From an uncultured Faecalibacterium sp. (GTDB lineage Bacteria; Bacillota; Clostridia; Oscillospirales; Ruminococcaceae), in contig URVW01000003.1 of assembly GCA_900551435.1 (NCBI GenBank), forward strand, positions 1 through 64,000: DNA of 64,000 bases. Reading direction: 5' to 3'. A program made the translations under genes and the position numbers. Below, piece after piece: positions 40,636-49,896 of this stretch. The notes under the pieces were generated by a model. That model saw nothing but the letters and a program-made list of their open reading frames with translations, was not told the DNA's origin and did no database searches. How positions within the stretch are numbered: position 1 is the stretch's first letter; every line of letters starts with the position of its first letter.

Positions 40636-41412
40636 TTAGTTTGCCGCCAATGCATCCAGAATTTCGCGGGCCTGACGGATGGTGGTTTCGCTGGTCTGCC
40701 AGAGGTCAAATTCCGAGAAGCCGGGAAGTCCCATCGGGACGCCCTCCCGGCGGAAGGTCATCCGGCTGTCCAGTACCTGCTTGCCGGAAAGGTGGAATGC
40801 ATGTGCGCCCGTCTCTGCGGCAAGAGCGGGGAGGTTGCTGGGCGAGACGCCCGCGCCGACCAGAATTTCGATGCGGCCTTCGGCGCGGCAGACCAGCTCG
40901 CGGAGCAGGGAAGCCCCGGCGGGGGCGCTTGCGGCTTGTCCGCTGGTGAGGATGGTAGTCAGGCCCAGCTCACAGGCGGCTTCCAGCGCGGCATAGGGGT
41001 CCCGGCAGACATCAAATGCACGATGGAGCGTCAGAGCTACCGGACGCCCTGCGGCGTCGGCGGCAGATCTCGCAGCGGCGTAGATGGGGCGCAGGGCGTC
41101 CACATCCAGCGCACCGTCCGGCGTCAGAACGCCGGTCACGATGCCGTCCGCCCCGGCTTCGACCAGAGCGGCGGCGGATTCGGCCATCTGTTCCAGCTCC
41201 CAGTGGTCATAGCAGAAATCGCCGAAGCGGGGGCGGAGCAGGGCGCGGACCGGCAGACCGGTTTCGGCCTTGACCTGACGCAGAAGGGCAAGGCTGGGCG
41301 TCGTGCCGCCAACAATGAGGTCGGCGCAAAGCTCCAAGCGGTCTGCGCCGCCGTTCTTTGCCGCCAGTGCGCTGGCGGTGCTGTCAACACAGACTTCGAG
41401 GGTGTAGGACAT
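40636..41412 (-). CDS. cutC: CutC family protein
   Basis: 258 residues, a TIM barrel. Signatures: LEVCVDSTASALAAKNGGADRLELCADL, then GGTTPSLALL, LLRPRFGDFCYD, GADGIVTGVLTPDGALDV and LTLHRAFD. CutC was first linked to copper tolerance; its biochemical role is still unclear. It starts 75 bp after the gal operon's stop, past the terminator at 41436, and reads the same way. Confidence 0.93.
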   Translation of the reverse strand: MSYTLEVCVDSTASALAAKNGGADRLELCADLIVGGTTPSLALLRQVKAETGLPVRALLRPRFGDFCYDHWELEQMAESAAALVEAGADGIVTGVLTPDGALDVDALRPIYAAARSAADAAGRPVALTLHRAFDVCRDPYAALEAACELGLTTILTSGQAASAPAGASLLRELVCRAEGRIEILVGAGVSPSNLPALAAETGAHAFHLSGKQVLDSRMTFRREGVPMGLPGFSEFDLWQTSETTIRQAREILDALAAN

Positions 41413-41435
41413 TTTGGGATTCTCCTTTTAGATTT

Positions 41436-41469
41436 AACAAAACCCGCCAACAGAAACTGCTGACGGGTC
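41436..41469 (-). terminator. Terminator of the gal operon
   Basis: ACCCGCC (41442-41448) and GACGGGT (41462-41468) arms with a T run on the minus strand, past the galT stop and before cutC. Confidence 0.65.
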
Positions 41470-41486
41470 TTGCTGTTTGGAAAAAC

Positions 41487-42986
41487 TTATTTTACAGATT
41501 CAAGGAACCGCACGAAGCCCGCGCGTCCGGCCTCGTCCAGCTTGTAAACACCGGCATCGGCCAGAACTTCAGCAAAGACATGGCCGATCTCATCCTGCAC
41601 GATGCTGTGAACATTTTCTGCGTTTAGATCGGGGTGGCGGGACAAGAACTCGCCCGCCCACTCGGCGTGCTTCTGGATGTTCTCGCCATACTCGGAAGCG
41701 GGGGTGCGGTTGACCAGAGCTGTTTCCAACTCGGCCATCTCGCCCTTCAAGCGGCTGGGCAGAACGGCCAGACCCATGACTTCGATCAGGCCGATATTCT
41801 CCTTTTTGATGTGGTGGAGCTTTGCGTGGGGGTGATAGACGCCCAGCGGATGCTCCGGCGTGGTGATGTTGTTGCGAAGCACGAGGTCGAGCTGGAACTT
41901 GCCGTCCCGCATCCGGGCGATGGGGGTGATGGTGTTGTGCGGCTCACCGTCCGTCTCGGCAAAGATGAAGCACTTCTCATCAGAATATCCGCGCCATGCC
42001 GTCAAAATCTTGTCGGCCAGCTCCACCAGACGGGTATCGTCGGCGCAGGTCAGGCGGATGCAGCTCATGGGCCAGTGGACGATGCCGGCTTCCACATCCT
42101 CATAGCCGGGGAAGGTCCATGCCTTTTCGATGGGCGCTTTGGCCATGGCAAATTCGTAGTGGCCGCCTTGGAAGTGGTCGTGGCTCAGGATGCTGCCGCC
42201 GACGATGGGCAGATCCGCGTTGCTGCCCACGAAATAGTGGGGGAACAGCGCCACGAAGTCCAGCAGCTTGCGGAAGGTGGCCCGCTCGATCTTCATGGGG
42301 GTGTGCTGATTGTTAAACACGATACAGTGCTCGTTATAGTAGACGTAGGGGCTGTACTGCAGGTTCCATGCGCTGTCGTTGATGGTCAGCGGGATGATGC
42401 GGTGATTCTCGCGGGCGGGATGGTTCATCCGGCCGGCATAGCCCTCGTTCTCCACGCAGAGCTGGCACTTGGGATAGGCGCTCTGGGGAGCCAGCTTGGC
42501 GGCGGCAATGGCTTTGGGGTCCTTTTCGGGCTTGGAAAGGTTGATGGTGATATCCAGATCGCCGTAGGGGGTCTTGGTGACCCACTTCAGGTCCCGCTTG
42601 ATGCGGTAGCGGCGGATGTAGTCGGTGTCCTGACTGAACTCATAAAACCAGTCGGTGGCGGCCTGCGGGCCTTCGTTCTCGTAGCGCTCCTCAAAGTTGG
42701 CGCGCACGATGGAGGGACGCGGGGTCAGCACGCCCATGAGTTTGGTGTCAAAGAGGTCACGGGCGGTGGAGTTGTCCTCGCACACGCCGCGGGCCACAGC
42801 GTCATTGACCAGCGTTTTCAGGATGGCTTCGAGGTCCGTGTAGCAGACTTCGCCTTCCGGTTCGGTGAAGCTGTCCAGCTGCAGGGTCATGAGCAGCTGA
42901 TTACGGATGTAAATTTCGTCGTCGGGCAGGATCAGGCCGGTGTCCAGACCATAATTGACGAGCTGTTGGATCGCAGTCGAGATCAC
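41487..42986 (-). CDS. galT: UDP-glucose--hexose-1-phosphate uridylyltransferase (class II GalT)
   Basis: 499 residues, the length of the Firmicutes class II enzyme. Motifs: KCQLCVENEGYAGRMNHPARENHR, then HCIVFNNQHTPMKIER, VGGSILSHDHFQGGHYEF (the HDHxxxxH active-site region), and GVYHPHAKLHHIKKENIGLIEVMG near the C-terminus. It swaps UMP between UDP-glucose and galactose-1-phosphate. Start overlaps the galK stop by four bases. Confidence 0.95.
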   Translation of the reverse strand: MISTAIQQLVNYGLDTGLILPDDEIYIRNQLLMTLQLDSFTEPEGEVCYTDLEAILKTLVNDAVARGVCEDNSTARDLFDTKLMGVLTPRPSIVRANFEERYENEGPQAATDWFYEFSQDTDYIRRYRIKRDLKWVTKTPYGDLDITINLSKPEKDPKAIAAAKLAPQSAYPKCQLCVENEGYAGRMNHPARENHRIIPLTINDSAWNLQYSPYVYYNEHCIVFNNQHTPMKIERATFRKLLDFVALFPHYFVGSNADLPIVGGSILSHDHFQGGHYEFAMAKAPIEKAWTFPGYEDVEAGIVHWPMSCIRLTCADDTRLVELADKILTAWRGYSDEKCFIFAETDGEPHNTITPIARMRDGKFQLDLVLRNNITTPEHPLGVYHPHAKLHHIKKENIGLIEVMGLAVLPSRLKGEMAELETALVNRTPASEYGENIQKHAEWAGEFLSRHPDLNAENVHSIVQDEIGHVFAEVLADAGVYKLDEAGRAGFVRFLESVK

Positions 42987-44269
42987 AGGACAGCGCCCCC
43001 TTCCGGACGGATGCTCAGCACATGGCAGCGGCCCTCGCCGAGGATGGCTTCCATCTGTGCCTTAAAGTCGGCCAGCAGCTCGACCGGCACGAAAGCCTGA
43101 ACTGTGCCCGCAAATCCGCCGCCGTGGACGCGGACTGCGCCATGGCCGTTCAGGATGTGCTTGGCGGCGGCGATGGTCACAGCCACCTCCTGATGCTCCT
43201 TGTACCCGGCGGGGATGACGTTCTGCAGATACTCCCAGCTGCTCAGGCCGGACTCGTTGACCAGCTGCAGGAAGGCGTCGAAGTCTCCGGCGCGCAGGGC
43301 TTCCACCTGCTTGGTCACGCGGTCATTATCGGCGTAGACATGGAACGCGCGCAGGACGGCACGGTCGCCGCACTGTCTGCGGCACTCGGGCAGCTTGGCG
43401 AGGAACGTCTCGAACGGGACCTCGCGCAGGACCTCGCCGCCGCAGACCGCAGCCACCGCGCGGCAGTCCGCCGGAATGGCAGCATACTCGTCGGTCAGAT
43501 CGGCGTGGTCGGCGCCGGAATCCAGAATGCAGAGCGCAAGGCCCGCCTTGGAGAAATCGACCTGCACCGGCTCGACGATGGGGTGGGCCGGATCGGCGAA
43601 ATCGATGGTGATGATGTTGCCGACGCTGGAAGCCATCTGGTCCATCAGGCCGCAGGGCTTGCCAAAGTAGACGTTCTCCGCCCACTGGCCGATCTGCGCA
43701 ATGGCGATGGGGGAGACTTTTTCGGTCATGAAGCAGTCATTGAGGATGACGCCGATGAGCACTTCGAACGCTGCAGAGGACGAAACGCCGCTGCCTTTGG
43801 GCACGTTGGAAGAGATGTACACATCCAAGCCGGACAGGGCCGCGCCGCGCTCCTTGAAGGCTTCGCACTCGCCGCGCAGCAGGGACATGGTGGTGTTTTC
43901 CTCTTCCTTGCGGGCAGCGAGGTCGGCCAAGTCGATGACGCACAGGTCATAACCCTCGCTCTGGACGCGCAGCTGGTTCAGGCTGTTGGGGGCGGCCGCC
44001 GCGATCATATCGATGTTGACGCTGCCGGCCAGCACGCGGCCATGCTGATGGTCGGTGTGGTTGCCGCCGATCTCGGTGCGGCCCGGGGCGCTGTACAGTC
44101 CGGCAGTCTCGTGTGCACCGAAGGTGGTTTCCAGCCCGTCCAGCACGGCTTCGTACCGTGCGGCGTGCGCGGGGGTCTGCTCCGGGGCGCAGCAATACAG
44201 CGAAGCCAGACGGTCGGTGTGGACGCCGCCGGAAAGCTCCTGCTTCCAGACAGAAATGGATTTCATCAT
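42983..44269 (-). CDS. galK: Galactokinase
   Basis: 428 residues from ATG 44269 (GAGGAGGAA upstream; a second ATG follows). GHMP kinase motifs: APGRTEIGGNHTDHQHGRVLAG (substrate loop), VPKGSGVSSSAAFEVLIG (phosphate loop) and the closing VRVHGGGFAGTVQAFVP. It makes galactose-1-phosphate for GalT, the Leloir pathway. No galE or mutarotase is adjacent. A long palindrome at 44400-44420 may be the operator. Confidence 0.95.
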   Translation of the reverse strand: MMKSISVWKQELSGGVHTDRLASLYCCAPEQTPAHAARYEAVLDGLETTFGAHETAGLYSAPGRTEIGGNHTDHQHGRVLAGSVNIDMIAAAAPNSLNQLRVQSEGYDLCVIDLADLAARKEEENTTMSLLRGECEAFKERGAALSGLDVYISSNVPKGSGVSSSAAFEVLIGVILNDCFMTEKVSPIAIAQIGQWAENVYFGKPCGLMDQMASSVGNIITIDFADPAHPIVEPVQVDFSKAGLALCILDSGADHADLTDEYAAIPADCRAVAAVCGGEVLREVPFETFLAKLPECRRQCGDRAVLRAFHVYADNDRVTKQVEALRAGDFDAFLQLVNESGLSSWEYLQNVIPAGYKEHQEVAVTIAAAKHILNGHGAVRVHGGGFAGTVQAFVPVELLADFKAQMEAILGEGRCHVLSIRPEGGAVL

Positions 44270-44399
44270 GGCGAGTTCCTCCTCTGAACAAATCGAGCAA
44301 AATAACGTCACAGCCCACAGGACGGGCTGTGGGTGGATCTCTACCCTTATAATAAAGAATCTCTGCGAAAAAGACCATGCGTTATTGTTGCATCTCAAT

Positions 44400-44420
44400 G
44401 CAAAGTTGCAAAAACTTTGC
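44400..44420. promoter_or_regulatory. Palindromic operator candidate upstream of galKT
   Basis: Perfect 8-bp arms GCAAAGTT and AACTTTGC around GCAAA, 131 bp before galK. A second inverted repeat (ACAGCCC/GGGCTGT, near 44310-44330) and a TATTAT -10-like box near 44351 lie between it and the gene. LacI/GalR-type binding is inference. The rest of 44270-44558 holds no gene. Confidence 0.4.
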
Positions 44421-44558
44421 GGGTGAATTTTGTGCAGAAATTCCTGCAAGAGAGCTGAAAAAATCCTCCAAACCGGAAAAGCATTGGCGACAAACCACAA
44501 AGAATTGCCCTTTGCAGCGGGATGACGGAATGTTTTCCGATATGGAGGATTGGATTTT

Positions 44559-45689
44559 TCAGACGCCGGGATGGAAATCCGGGCCGGTCAGCCCGTCGAG
44601 GTTGAGCATCCCTTCCAGCGCGGCGACGTCGGCGGAGACGTCCAGTGCATCGGACTGGAACAGCTTGTCCAGCTGGTTCTCAAAGGCCGTGATGAGCAGG
44701 TCCATGGAGCGTTCGATGCTCTGCTTGGCGTCGGTGATGTTTTCGCCCTGAATGTCCTGCGCAGAGAGCTGGGCGTAAGTATTCAGAAGCTTCAGGGCCG
44801 TGGGCAGATAGTAGTCCATGAACTTTTGCAGCTGGGCTTTTTTGTCAGGGTCCTTTTTCGCCAGCGCGAAGATGCGGGCGCTCAGCTCTTCCAGACGGGA
44901 AATTTTGGCGGTCATCACCGGGTCAGGGATGGCATCGTTCGCCTGACGGAGCTGCTGCTGAAGGGATGCATACTGGTCCTGCGGGTCCTGCTGGGGAGCG
45001 GGTTCCGGGGCAGCGGCCTCGGGCGGCTGGGGCGCCGCGCCCCGCACGACAAGGACATTGGTGCGGTAGTCGATGTAGGCGTCTGCGCCGAAATAACCGT
45101 GGTCGATGGCCTGTTCTACGGCCGCGCGGCCCTTGGCGGCGTCGATACCGGCCGCAGCGAACAGCTCGTCCAGCGGGATGTTGTCGCGATTGCCGACGAT
45201 CTTATCCAGTTTGTGTTCCAGCTTGCGGGCGCGGTCCATCCGCAGACCCGTGAACAGAGCCGCGCCGCCGCCTACGACCTGAGCCAGACCGGTGAACAGC
45301 TCGCCGAAGTCCTGATAGTAGGCCCACAGGTCTGCCACATCGACCAGATTTCCGATGCCGACCAGCAAAAAGATGCCGCCGAAGATGGTGCACAGGGTGG
45401 TGAGGGCCTTGTGCCACTTTTTGGCGTTCTTCTGCTCTGCGGTGGGCGTGTCGTTGCCGTAGACCGTCTCATTGTCCCAAGTTTGGGTGCTGGCTTTGGC
45501 AGCGCGGGTGTCCTCCGGGCGGGCATCATGGGGAAGATCGGTGCTGCCCTCCTCTTTTTTCAGGGCATCGCGGTCGATGGCGCGCAGGATGAAAAACGCA
45601 ACGCCCAGCCACGGCGACATGGCAAACAGGACCAGCAGCGCGATGGTGGGGATGCGGGCAAGAAAATGCTTGTTGCGGTTTGGCTCCAT
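44559..45689 (-). CDS. XpaC-like (5-bromo-4-chloroindolyl phosphate hydrolysis) membrane protein
   Basis: 376 residues from ATG 45689. Membrane segments near residues 15-35 (ARIPTIALLVLFAMSPWLGVAFFIL), about 100-125 and about 140-160. The C-terminal part (AQLQKFMDYYLPTALKLLNTYAQL, then AFENQLDKLFQSDALDVSADVAALEGML) is the XpaC family signature, often found beside TelA-type tellurite resistance proteins. The real function is unknown. No telA is nearby. Confidence 0.8.
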   Translation of the reverse strand: MEPNRNKHFLARIPTIALLVLFAMSPWLGVAFFILRAIDRDALKKEEGSTDLPHDARPEDTRAAKASTQTWDNETVYGNDTPTAEQKNAKKWHKALTTLCTIFGGIFLLVGIGNLVDVADLWAYYQDFGELFTGLAQVVGGGAALFTGLRMDRARKLEHKLDKIVGNRDNIPLDELFAAAGIDAAKGRAAVEQAIDHGYFGADAYIDYRTNVLVVRGAAPQPPEAAAPEPAPQQDPQDQYASLQQQLRQANDAIPDPVMTAKISRLEELSARIFALAKKDPDKKAQLQKFMDYYLPTALKLLNTYAQLSAQDIQGENITDAKQSIERSMDLLITAFENQLDKLFQSDALDVSADVAALEGMLNLDGLTGPDFHPGV

Positions 45690-45799
45690 GGGACAACTTC
45701 CTCCTAAACAAAAAGAACCGTGTTCCACTTTATTATAGCGGAACGCGGCTCTTTTGTTAAGAGATATTTTTCTTGGGGAGTAAAAAGGGGAGTAAAGCC

Positions 45800-47728
45800 T
45801 TACTTCATCAGGCTGCAAACAGCTTCAGCATAAGCGGCGGGATCATCCACAGGCAGACCCTCGATGAGCTGTGCCTGTGCATAGAGCAGGTCGCTGTATT
45901 TCTTCACCTTGTCGGTGTCGCCGGCCTCCTGTGCGGCCTTCAGAACGGCGAACACAGGGTGGTTGATGTTCAGCTCGAGCACCTTGTCGCTCTTGACGCC
46001 CTCGCTGCCCGGCTGCTTGGACAGGACCTTTTCCATCTCGATGGACAGGGGGCCGTCCGACGACAGGCAGACGGGATGATCCTTCAGGCGGGTGGAGACC
46101 TTGACTTCCTTGACCTTGCCGTCCAGAGCGTCCTTCATGGCATCGAACAGAGGTTTGTTCTCGGCGGTGGCATCCTCGGCGGCCTTCTTCTCGTCCTCGG
46201 TCTCGAGGCCCAGATCGCCGCTGTTGACGTTCTTGAACTCGACCGTGCCATCCTTGCCCTCGGCATCCTTGCGGGGATAGGTGCGCATGATCTGCAGACA
46301 GAACTCATCCACATCCTCGGTCAGCAGCAGGACGTCGTAGCCCTTGTCCATGACCAGCTCGGCGGCGGGCAGCTTGGCCAGACGGTCGGTGGAGTCGCCG
46401 GCAGCGAAGTAGATGTACTTCTGCTCAGCGGGCATCTTGTCCACATACTCCTGCAGGGTGACCATCTTCTGCTCCTTGGCGGACCAGAACAGCAGCAGGT
46501 CGCGCAGCAGCTCGGCGTGCATACCGTAGTCGGAGTAAGCACCGAACTTGATCTGACGGCCAAATTCCTTCCAGAACTCCTCGTACTTCTCGCGGTCGTT
46601 GGCCAGCATAGCGTGCAGTTCGTTCTTGATCTTCTTTTCCAGAGCGTTGTGGATCAGCTTCAGCTGGTTGTCCTTCTGCAGCATCTCGCGGCTGATGTTC
46701 AGGCTCAGGTCCTGACTGTCCACGATGCCCTTGACGAAGCTGAAGTAATCGGGCAGCAGGTCGCCGCACTTCTCCATGATGAGGACGCCGGATGCATACA
46801 GCGCCAGACCCTTTTCGTAGTCCTTGGTGTAGAAGTCGTAGGGGCGGTGGCTGGGCACGAAGAGCAGGGCGTTGTAGTTGGCCGTGCCCTCGGTGCGGCT
46901 GACGATGACGCGGGCGGGGTCGGTGTAGTCGTTGAACTTATCCTTATAGAAGTTTGCGTACTCCTCGTCGGTGACCTCGCTCTTCTGCTTCTTCCAGATG
47001 GGGACCATGCTGTTCAGAGTCTCAAGCTCGGTGTAAGTCTCCCACTCGGGCTTGTAGTCATCCGGCTTGGGGTCCGGTTCGGGCTTCTGGCGGCTCTTCT
47101 CGCGCTCCATCTGGATGGGATAGCGCACATAGTCGCTGTACTTCTTGACGATGGCGACGATGCCGTATTCATCAAGGAAGTTCTCGTAGTTGTCGGTGTC
47201 GGTGCTGGGCTTGATGTGCAGGATGATGTCCGTACCGGCAGTCTCTTTTTCGGTGGGGTTCAGCTCGTAGCCGTCAGCACCGCTGGACTCCCACTGCCAA
47301 GCTTCGTCGGAGCCATACGCCTTGGAGATGACGGTCACCTTGTCAGCGACCATGAACGCGGAGTAGAAGCCGACGCCGAACTGGCCGATGATGTCGATGT
47401 TCTCATCCTTGTTCTCCTTCTTGAAGTCCAGAGAACCGGAGTGAGCGATCGTGCCAAGGTTGGATTCCAGCTCTTCCTTGGTCATGCCGATGCCGTTATC
47501 GGAGATGGTCAGGGTGCGGTCGTCCTTGTCGCGGGTCAGCAGGATGCGGAAATCGCCCTTGTTCATGCCGACAGACGTGTCGGTCAGGCTCTTATAATAA
47601 AGCTTGTCGATGGCGTCCGAAGCGTTGGAGATCAGCTCACGGAGAAAGATCTCCTTGTTGGTGTAGATGGAGTTGATCATCATGTCCATCAGCTTTTTGC
47701 TTTCAGCCTGAAATTCTTTTTTCGCCAT
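45800..47728 (-). CDS. htpG: Chaperone HtpG (Hsp90)
   Basis: 642 residues, normal length. GHKL ATP-binding motifs: LRELISNASDAIDKLYY, LTISDNGIGMTKEEL, IGQFGVGFYSAFMVAD and GTDIILHIK. Middle and dimerisation domains follow. It refolds stressed proteins using ATP. A perfect CIRCE element stands 61 bp upstream, so it is under HrcA control here. Confidence 0.97.
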   Translation of the reverse strand: MAKKEFQAESKKLMDMMINSIYTNKEIFLRELISNASDAIDKLYYKSLTDTSVGMNKGDFRILLTRDKDDRTLTISDNGIGMTKEELESNLGTIAHSGSLDFKKENKDENIDIIGQFGVGFYSAFMVADKVTVISKAYGSDEAWQWESSGADGYELNPTEKETAGTDIILHIKPSTDTDNYENFLDEYGIVAIVKKYSDYVRYPIQMEREKSRQKPEPDPKPDDYKPEWETYTELETLNSMVPIWKKQKSEVTDEEYANFYKDKFNDYTDPARVIVSRTEGTANYNALLFVPSHRPYDFYTKDYEKGLALYASGVLIMEKCGDLLPDYFSFVKGIVDSQDLSLNISREMLQKDNQLKLIHNALEKKIKNELHAMLANDREKYEEFWKEFGRQIKFGAYSDYGMHAELLRDLLLFWSAKEQKMVTLQEYVDKMPAEQKYIYFAAGDSTDRLAKLPAAELVMDKGYDVLLLTEDVDEFCLQIMRTYPRKDAEGKDGTVEFKNVNSGDLGLETEDEKKAAEDATAENKPLFDAMKDALDGKVKEVKVSTRLKDHPVCLSSDGPLSIEMEKVLSKQPGSEGVKSDKVLELNINHPVFAVLKAAQEAGDTDKVKKYSDLLYAQAQLIEGLPVDDPAAYAEAVCSLMK

Positions 47729-47788
47729 AATACAAAACCTCTTTTGTTCAGATTCAGTGCCAAGCAGCCGGAAGTGGGGGATAACGGC

Positions 47789-47815
47789 TTAGCACTCATA
47801 ACTTTCGAGTGCTAA
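47789..47815. promoter_or_regulatory. CIRCE operator (HrcA binding site)
   Basis: TTAGCACTC-N9-GAGTGCTAA, a perfect match to the CIRCE consensus, between htpG and the divergent esterase gene. HrcA represses until heat stress titrates it. Confidence 0.95.
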
Positions 47816-47920
47816 TATACACCGCTTTGAGGAAAAAATCAAGACCTTTAACAAAATGTTTATAATTAAAATGTGGTGTGCTATAATGAACGAAAAGAAA
47901 TGATCGAGGAGGAAACAAAA

Positions 47921-48700
47921 ATGCAGCTGAAACGATTCAAACTGACGGGCGGCGGGATGCTGACGGTCTATCTGCGGGATGCGTCGGACCGGATGCCGCA
48001 CGCAAAAAAGCGCCCGATGATCCTTGTGATCCCGGGCGGCGGTTATGCGCACATCAGCCCGCGTGAGGGCGACCCCGTGGCGATGCAGTTCGCGGCGGCG
48101 GGCTATCACACAGCGGTGCTGGAATATGCCGTCGGCAGACAGGCGAGGAACTATCTTCCGCTGCGCCAGACCGCACAGGCCATCGCGCTCGTGCGCCATT
48201 ATGCAGAGGAATGGAACGTTCTTCCGCACAAAATTGCTGTGTGCGGTTTCTCGGCGGGCGGGCATCTGGCCCTGTCCAGCGCGGTGCTGGACCTTCCGGG
48301 CGTGGAGCACCAGCCCCGGCCCGATGCGGTGATCTTGGGCTATCCGGTCATCACCGCGGGAAGCTATGCCCACCGCGGCAGCTTTGTGCAGCTGGCGGGC
48401 AGAAGAGACCGGGCCGCACAGCAGAGATTCACGCTGGAAGATAAAATTACGCCCAAAACACCGCCCGTGTTCGTCTGGCATACCATGGAGGACGAAAGCG
48501 TTCCGGTGGAAAATACGCTGATGCTGCTGGCGGCGCTGCGGAGAGCGAATGTCCCCTGCGAAGCGCACCTGTTCGAGAAGGGCTGCCACGGGACGAGCAT
48601 TTCCACCGCCGAGGTCGATGCAGCGGACCCGCACCGCGCCCACTGGGTGGAGCTGGCGGTGGAATGGCTGAACGAGACGTTTGAGTTCCATTTGGAATAA
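47921..48700 (+). CDS. Alpha/beta hydrolase, acetyl-esterase-like
   Basis: 259 residues from ATG 47921 (GAGGAGG upstream). Oxyanion-hole region VIPGGGYAHISPREGDPVA, nucleophile elbow VCGFSAGGHLAL (serine), acid region WHTMEDESVPVENTLML and a histidine in FEKGCHGTSI make a complete triad. It resembles BD-FAE-type carbohydrate esterases that remove acetyl or feruloyl groups from oligosaccharides. No signal peptide, so it probably acts inside on imported sugars. Confidence 0.85.
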   Translation: MQLKRFKLTGGGMLTVYLRDASDRMPHAKKRPMILVIPGGGYAHISPREGDPVAMQFAAAGYHTAVLEYAVGRQARNYLPLRQTAQAIALVRHYAEEWNVLPHKIAVCGFSAGGHLALSSAVLDLPGVEHQPRPDAVILGYPVITAGSYAHRGSFVQLAGRRDRAAQQRFTLEDKITPKTPPVFVWHTMEDESVPVENTLMLLAALRRANVPCEAHLFEKGCHGTSISTAEVDAADPHRAHWVELAVEWLNETFEFHLE

Positions 48701-48824
48701 AATGGGTTTTGTGCATCCCTACAAAAATTTCATCAAAAAACAGTTGACCTGCAACAATTTTTGGCGTATACTGGTCAGCGAAAACAAACACCGGGGATCG
48801 TCCCGGAGGGAAGAGGAAAACGTT

Positions 48825-49259
48825 ATGGCAATGCGGCCGGAAATTTCCGTCAAGAACCTGCTCATGCAGGCTTTTCTCACAGGCTGGGAACGCTCGGACA
48901 AGAGCATCTCGCAGGATGAATACCTTCAGAGTGCGATTCAGGTCATCGAGGTGCTTCAGGTAGAGCCGGAAAACCTCTACGCAGAAGAAGGCCTTGGTCT
49001 GCCGGACGGCGAAGAAGTAGATCATCTGGACGACCTGCTTCGTGCGGACGGCCAGTGGCTCTATTACGGGGTGGAGGAAGAGAACTTCTTCCTCATCCAG
49101 TGGTATCCGGATGTGGAATCGGCCAAGGCAAAGCTGGCAGAGCTGGACGCCATGAACGATGGCAGCAAACAGTATCTGGTGGATATGAGCCTGACCCGTG
49201 AGAATCCGACCTCCGCCGAGAACTTCGGCAATTCGAACCCCGTGCAGCTTCGCTCCTGA
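48825..49259 (+). CDS. Hypothetical acidic protein
   Basis: 144 residues from ATG 48825 (GGGAAGAGG upstream). Predicted helical start (PEISVKNLLMQAFLTGWERSD), then an alpha/beta part (WLYYGVEEENFFLIQWYPDVESAKAKLAEL). Acidic, no membrane segment, no family recognised. It is followed 40 bp later by the HD protein gene and may be co-transcribed. Confidence 0.65.
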   Translation: MAMRPEISVKNLLMQAFLTGWERSDKSISQDEYLQSAIQVIEVLQVEPENLYAEEGLGLPDGEEVDHLDDLLRADGQWLYYGVEEENFFLIQWYPDVESAKAKLAELDAMNDGSKQYLVDMSLTRENPTSAENFGNSNPVQLRS

Positions 49260-49299
49260 ATGGAATGCTTCTTGATTAGAAGGAAAGGGAACCCCAGCA

Positions 49300-49821
49300 A
49301 TGCAGCTTTCTCAGACTGAACATGAGCAGCTTTATACGATCCTTGAGCAGTACGACCACCACCCCAAGGTGCAGGAAATGCGGGAATTTATCCAGCATGG
49401 TGATGTGACCACCTATCAGCACTGTAAAAACGTGGTGCTGGTCAGCTTCTGGATGAACCGCCGCTTCCATCTGGGCGCAGACGAGACCGCGCTGGCGGTG
49501 GGCGGCTTCCTGCACGACTTTTATCTCTACGATTGGCACAAGAAAAGCTCGTTCCATGGTCTGCGCCGCCTGTTTGAGATGCACGGCTTCTCGCACCCGG
49601 GCTTTGCCTGTGTGAACGCAAAGCAGTATTTCCAGATCACCAAGAAGGAACAGAACATCATCCAGAGCCACATGTGGCCGCTGACCTTCCGGCATGTCCC
49701 GACCTGCCGCGAAGCCGTCATCGTCTGTCTGGCCGATAAGTACTGCGCTGTCGTCGAAAGCTTGTTCCGCCACGCCAAGGTGACCACCACCGTGGGCTGT
49801 GACGAAGAGAACGAGTGGTAA
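49300..49821 (+). CDS. HD-domain phosphohydrolase
   Basis: 173 residues. The HD fold is visible: H in TTYQHCKNVVLVSFWMNRRF, the HD pair in VGGFLHDFYLYDWH, a further H in IIQSHMWPLTFRHVP and D in VCLADKYCAVVE. Such proteins hydrolyse nucleotides or phosphate esters with divalent metals. Closed by the terminator at 49834. Confidence 0.82.
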   Translation: MQLSQTEHEQLYTILEQYDHHPKVQEMREFIQHGDVTTYQHCKNVVLVSFWMNRRFHLGADETALAVGGFLHDFYLYDWHKKSSFHGLRRLFEMHGFSHPGFACVNAKQYFQITKKEQNIIQSHMWPLTFRHVPTCREAVIVCLADKYCAVVESLFRHAKVTTTVGCDEENEW

Positions 49822-49833
49822 GAAATGAAAACA

Positions 49834-49882
49834 GAAAAAGCTCTTTCCGGAACTGCCAAGCAGTTTCGGAAAGAGCTTTTTT
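49834..49882. terminator. Bidirectional terminator between HD and ABC genes
   Basis: AAAAAGCTCTTTCCG and CGGAAAGAGCTTTTT arms; serves both convergent genes. Confidence 0.88.
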
Positions 49883-49896
49883 GCTTATCGATTCGT

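Noticed and set aside
45773..47815. A 680-codon open frame antisense to htpG
   Set aside because: A shadow of the htpG codon pattern; hydrophobic Leu/Val/Gln repeats with no recognisable domain.
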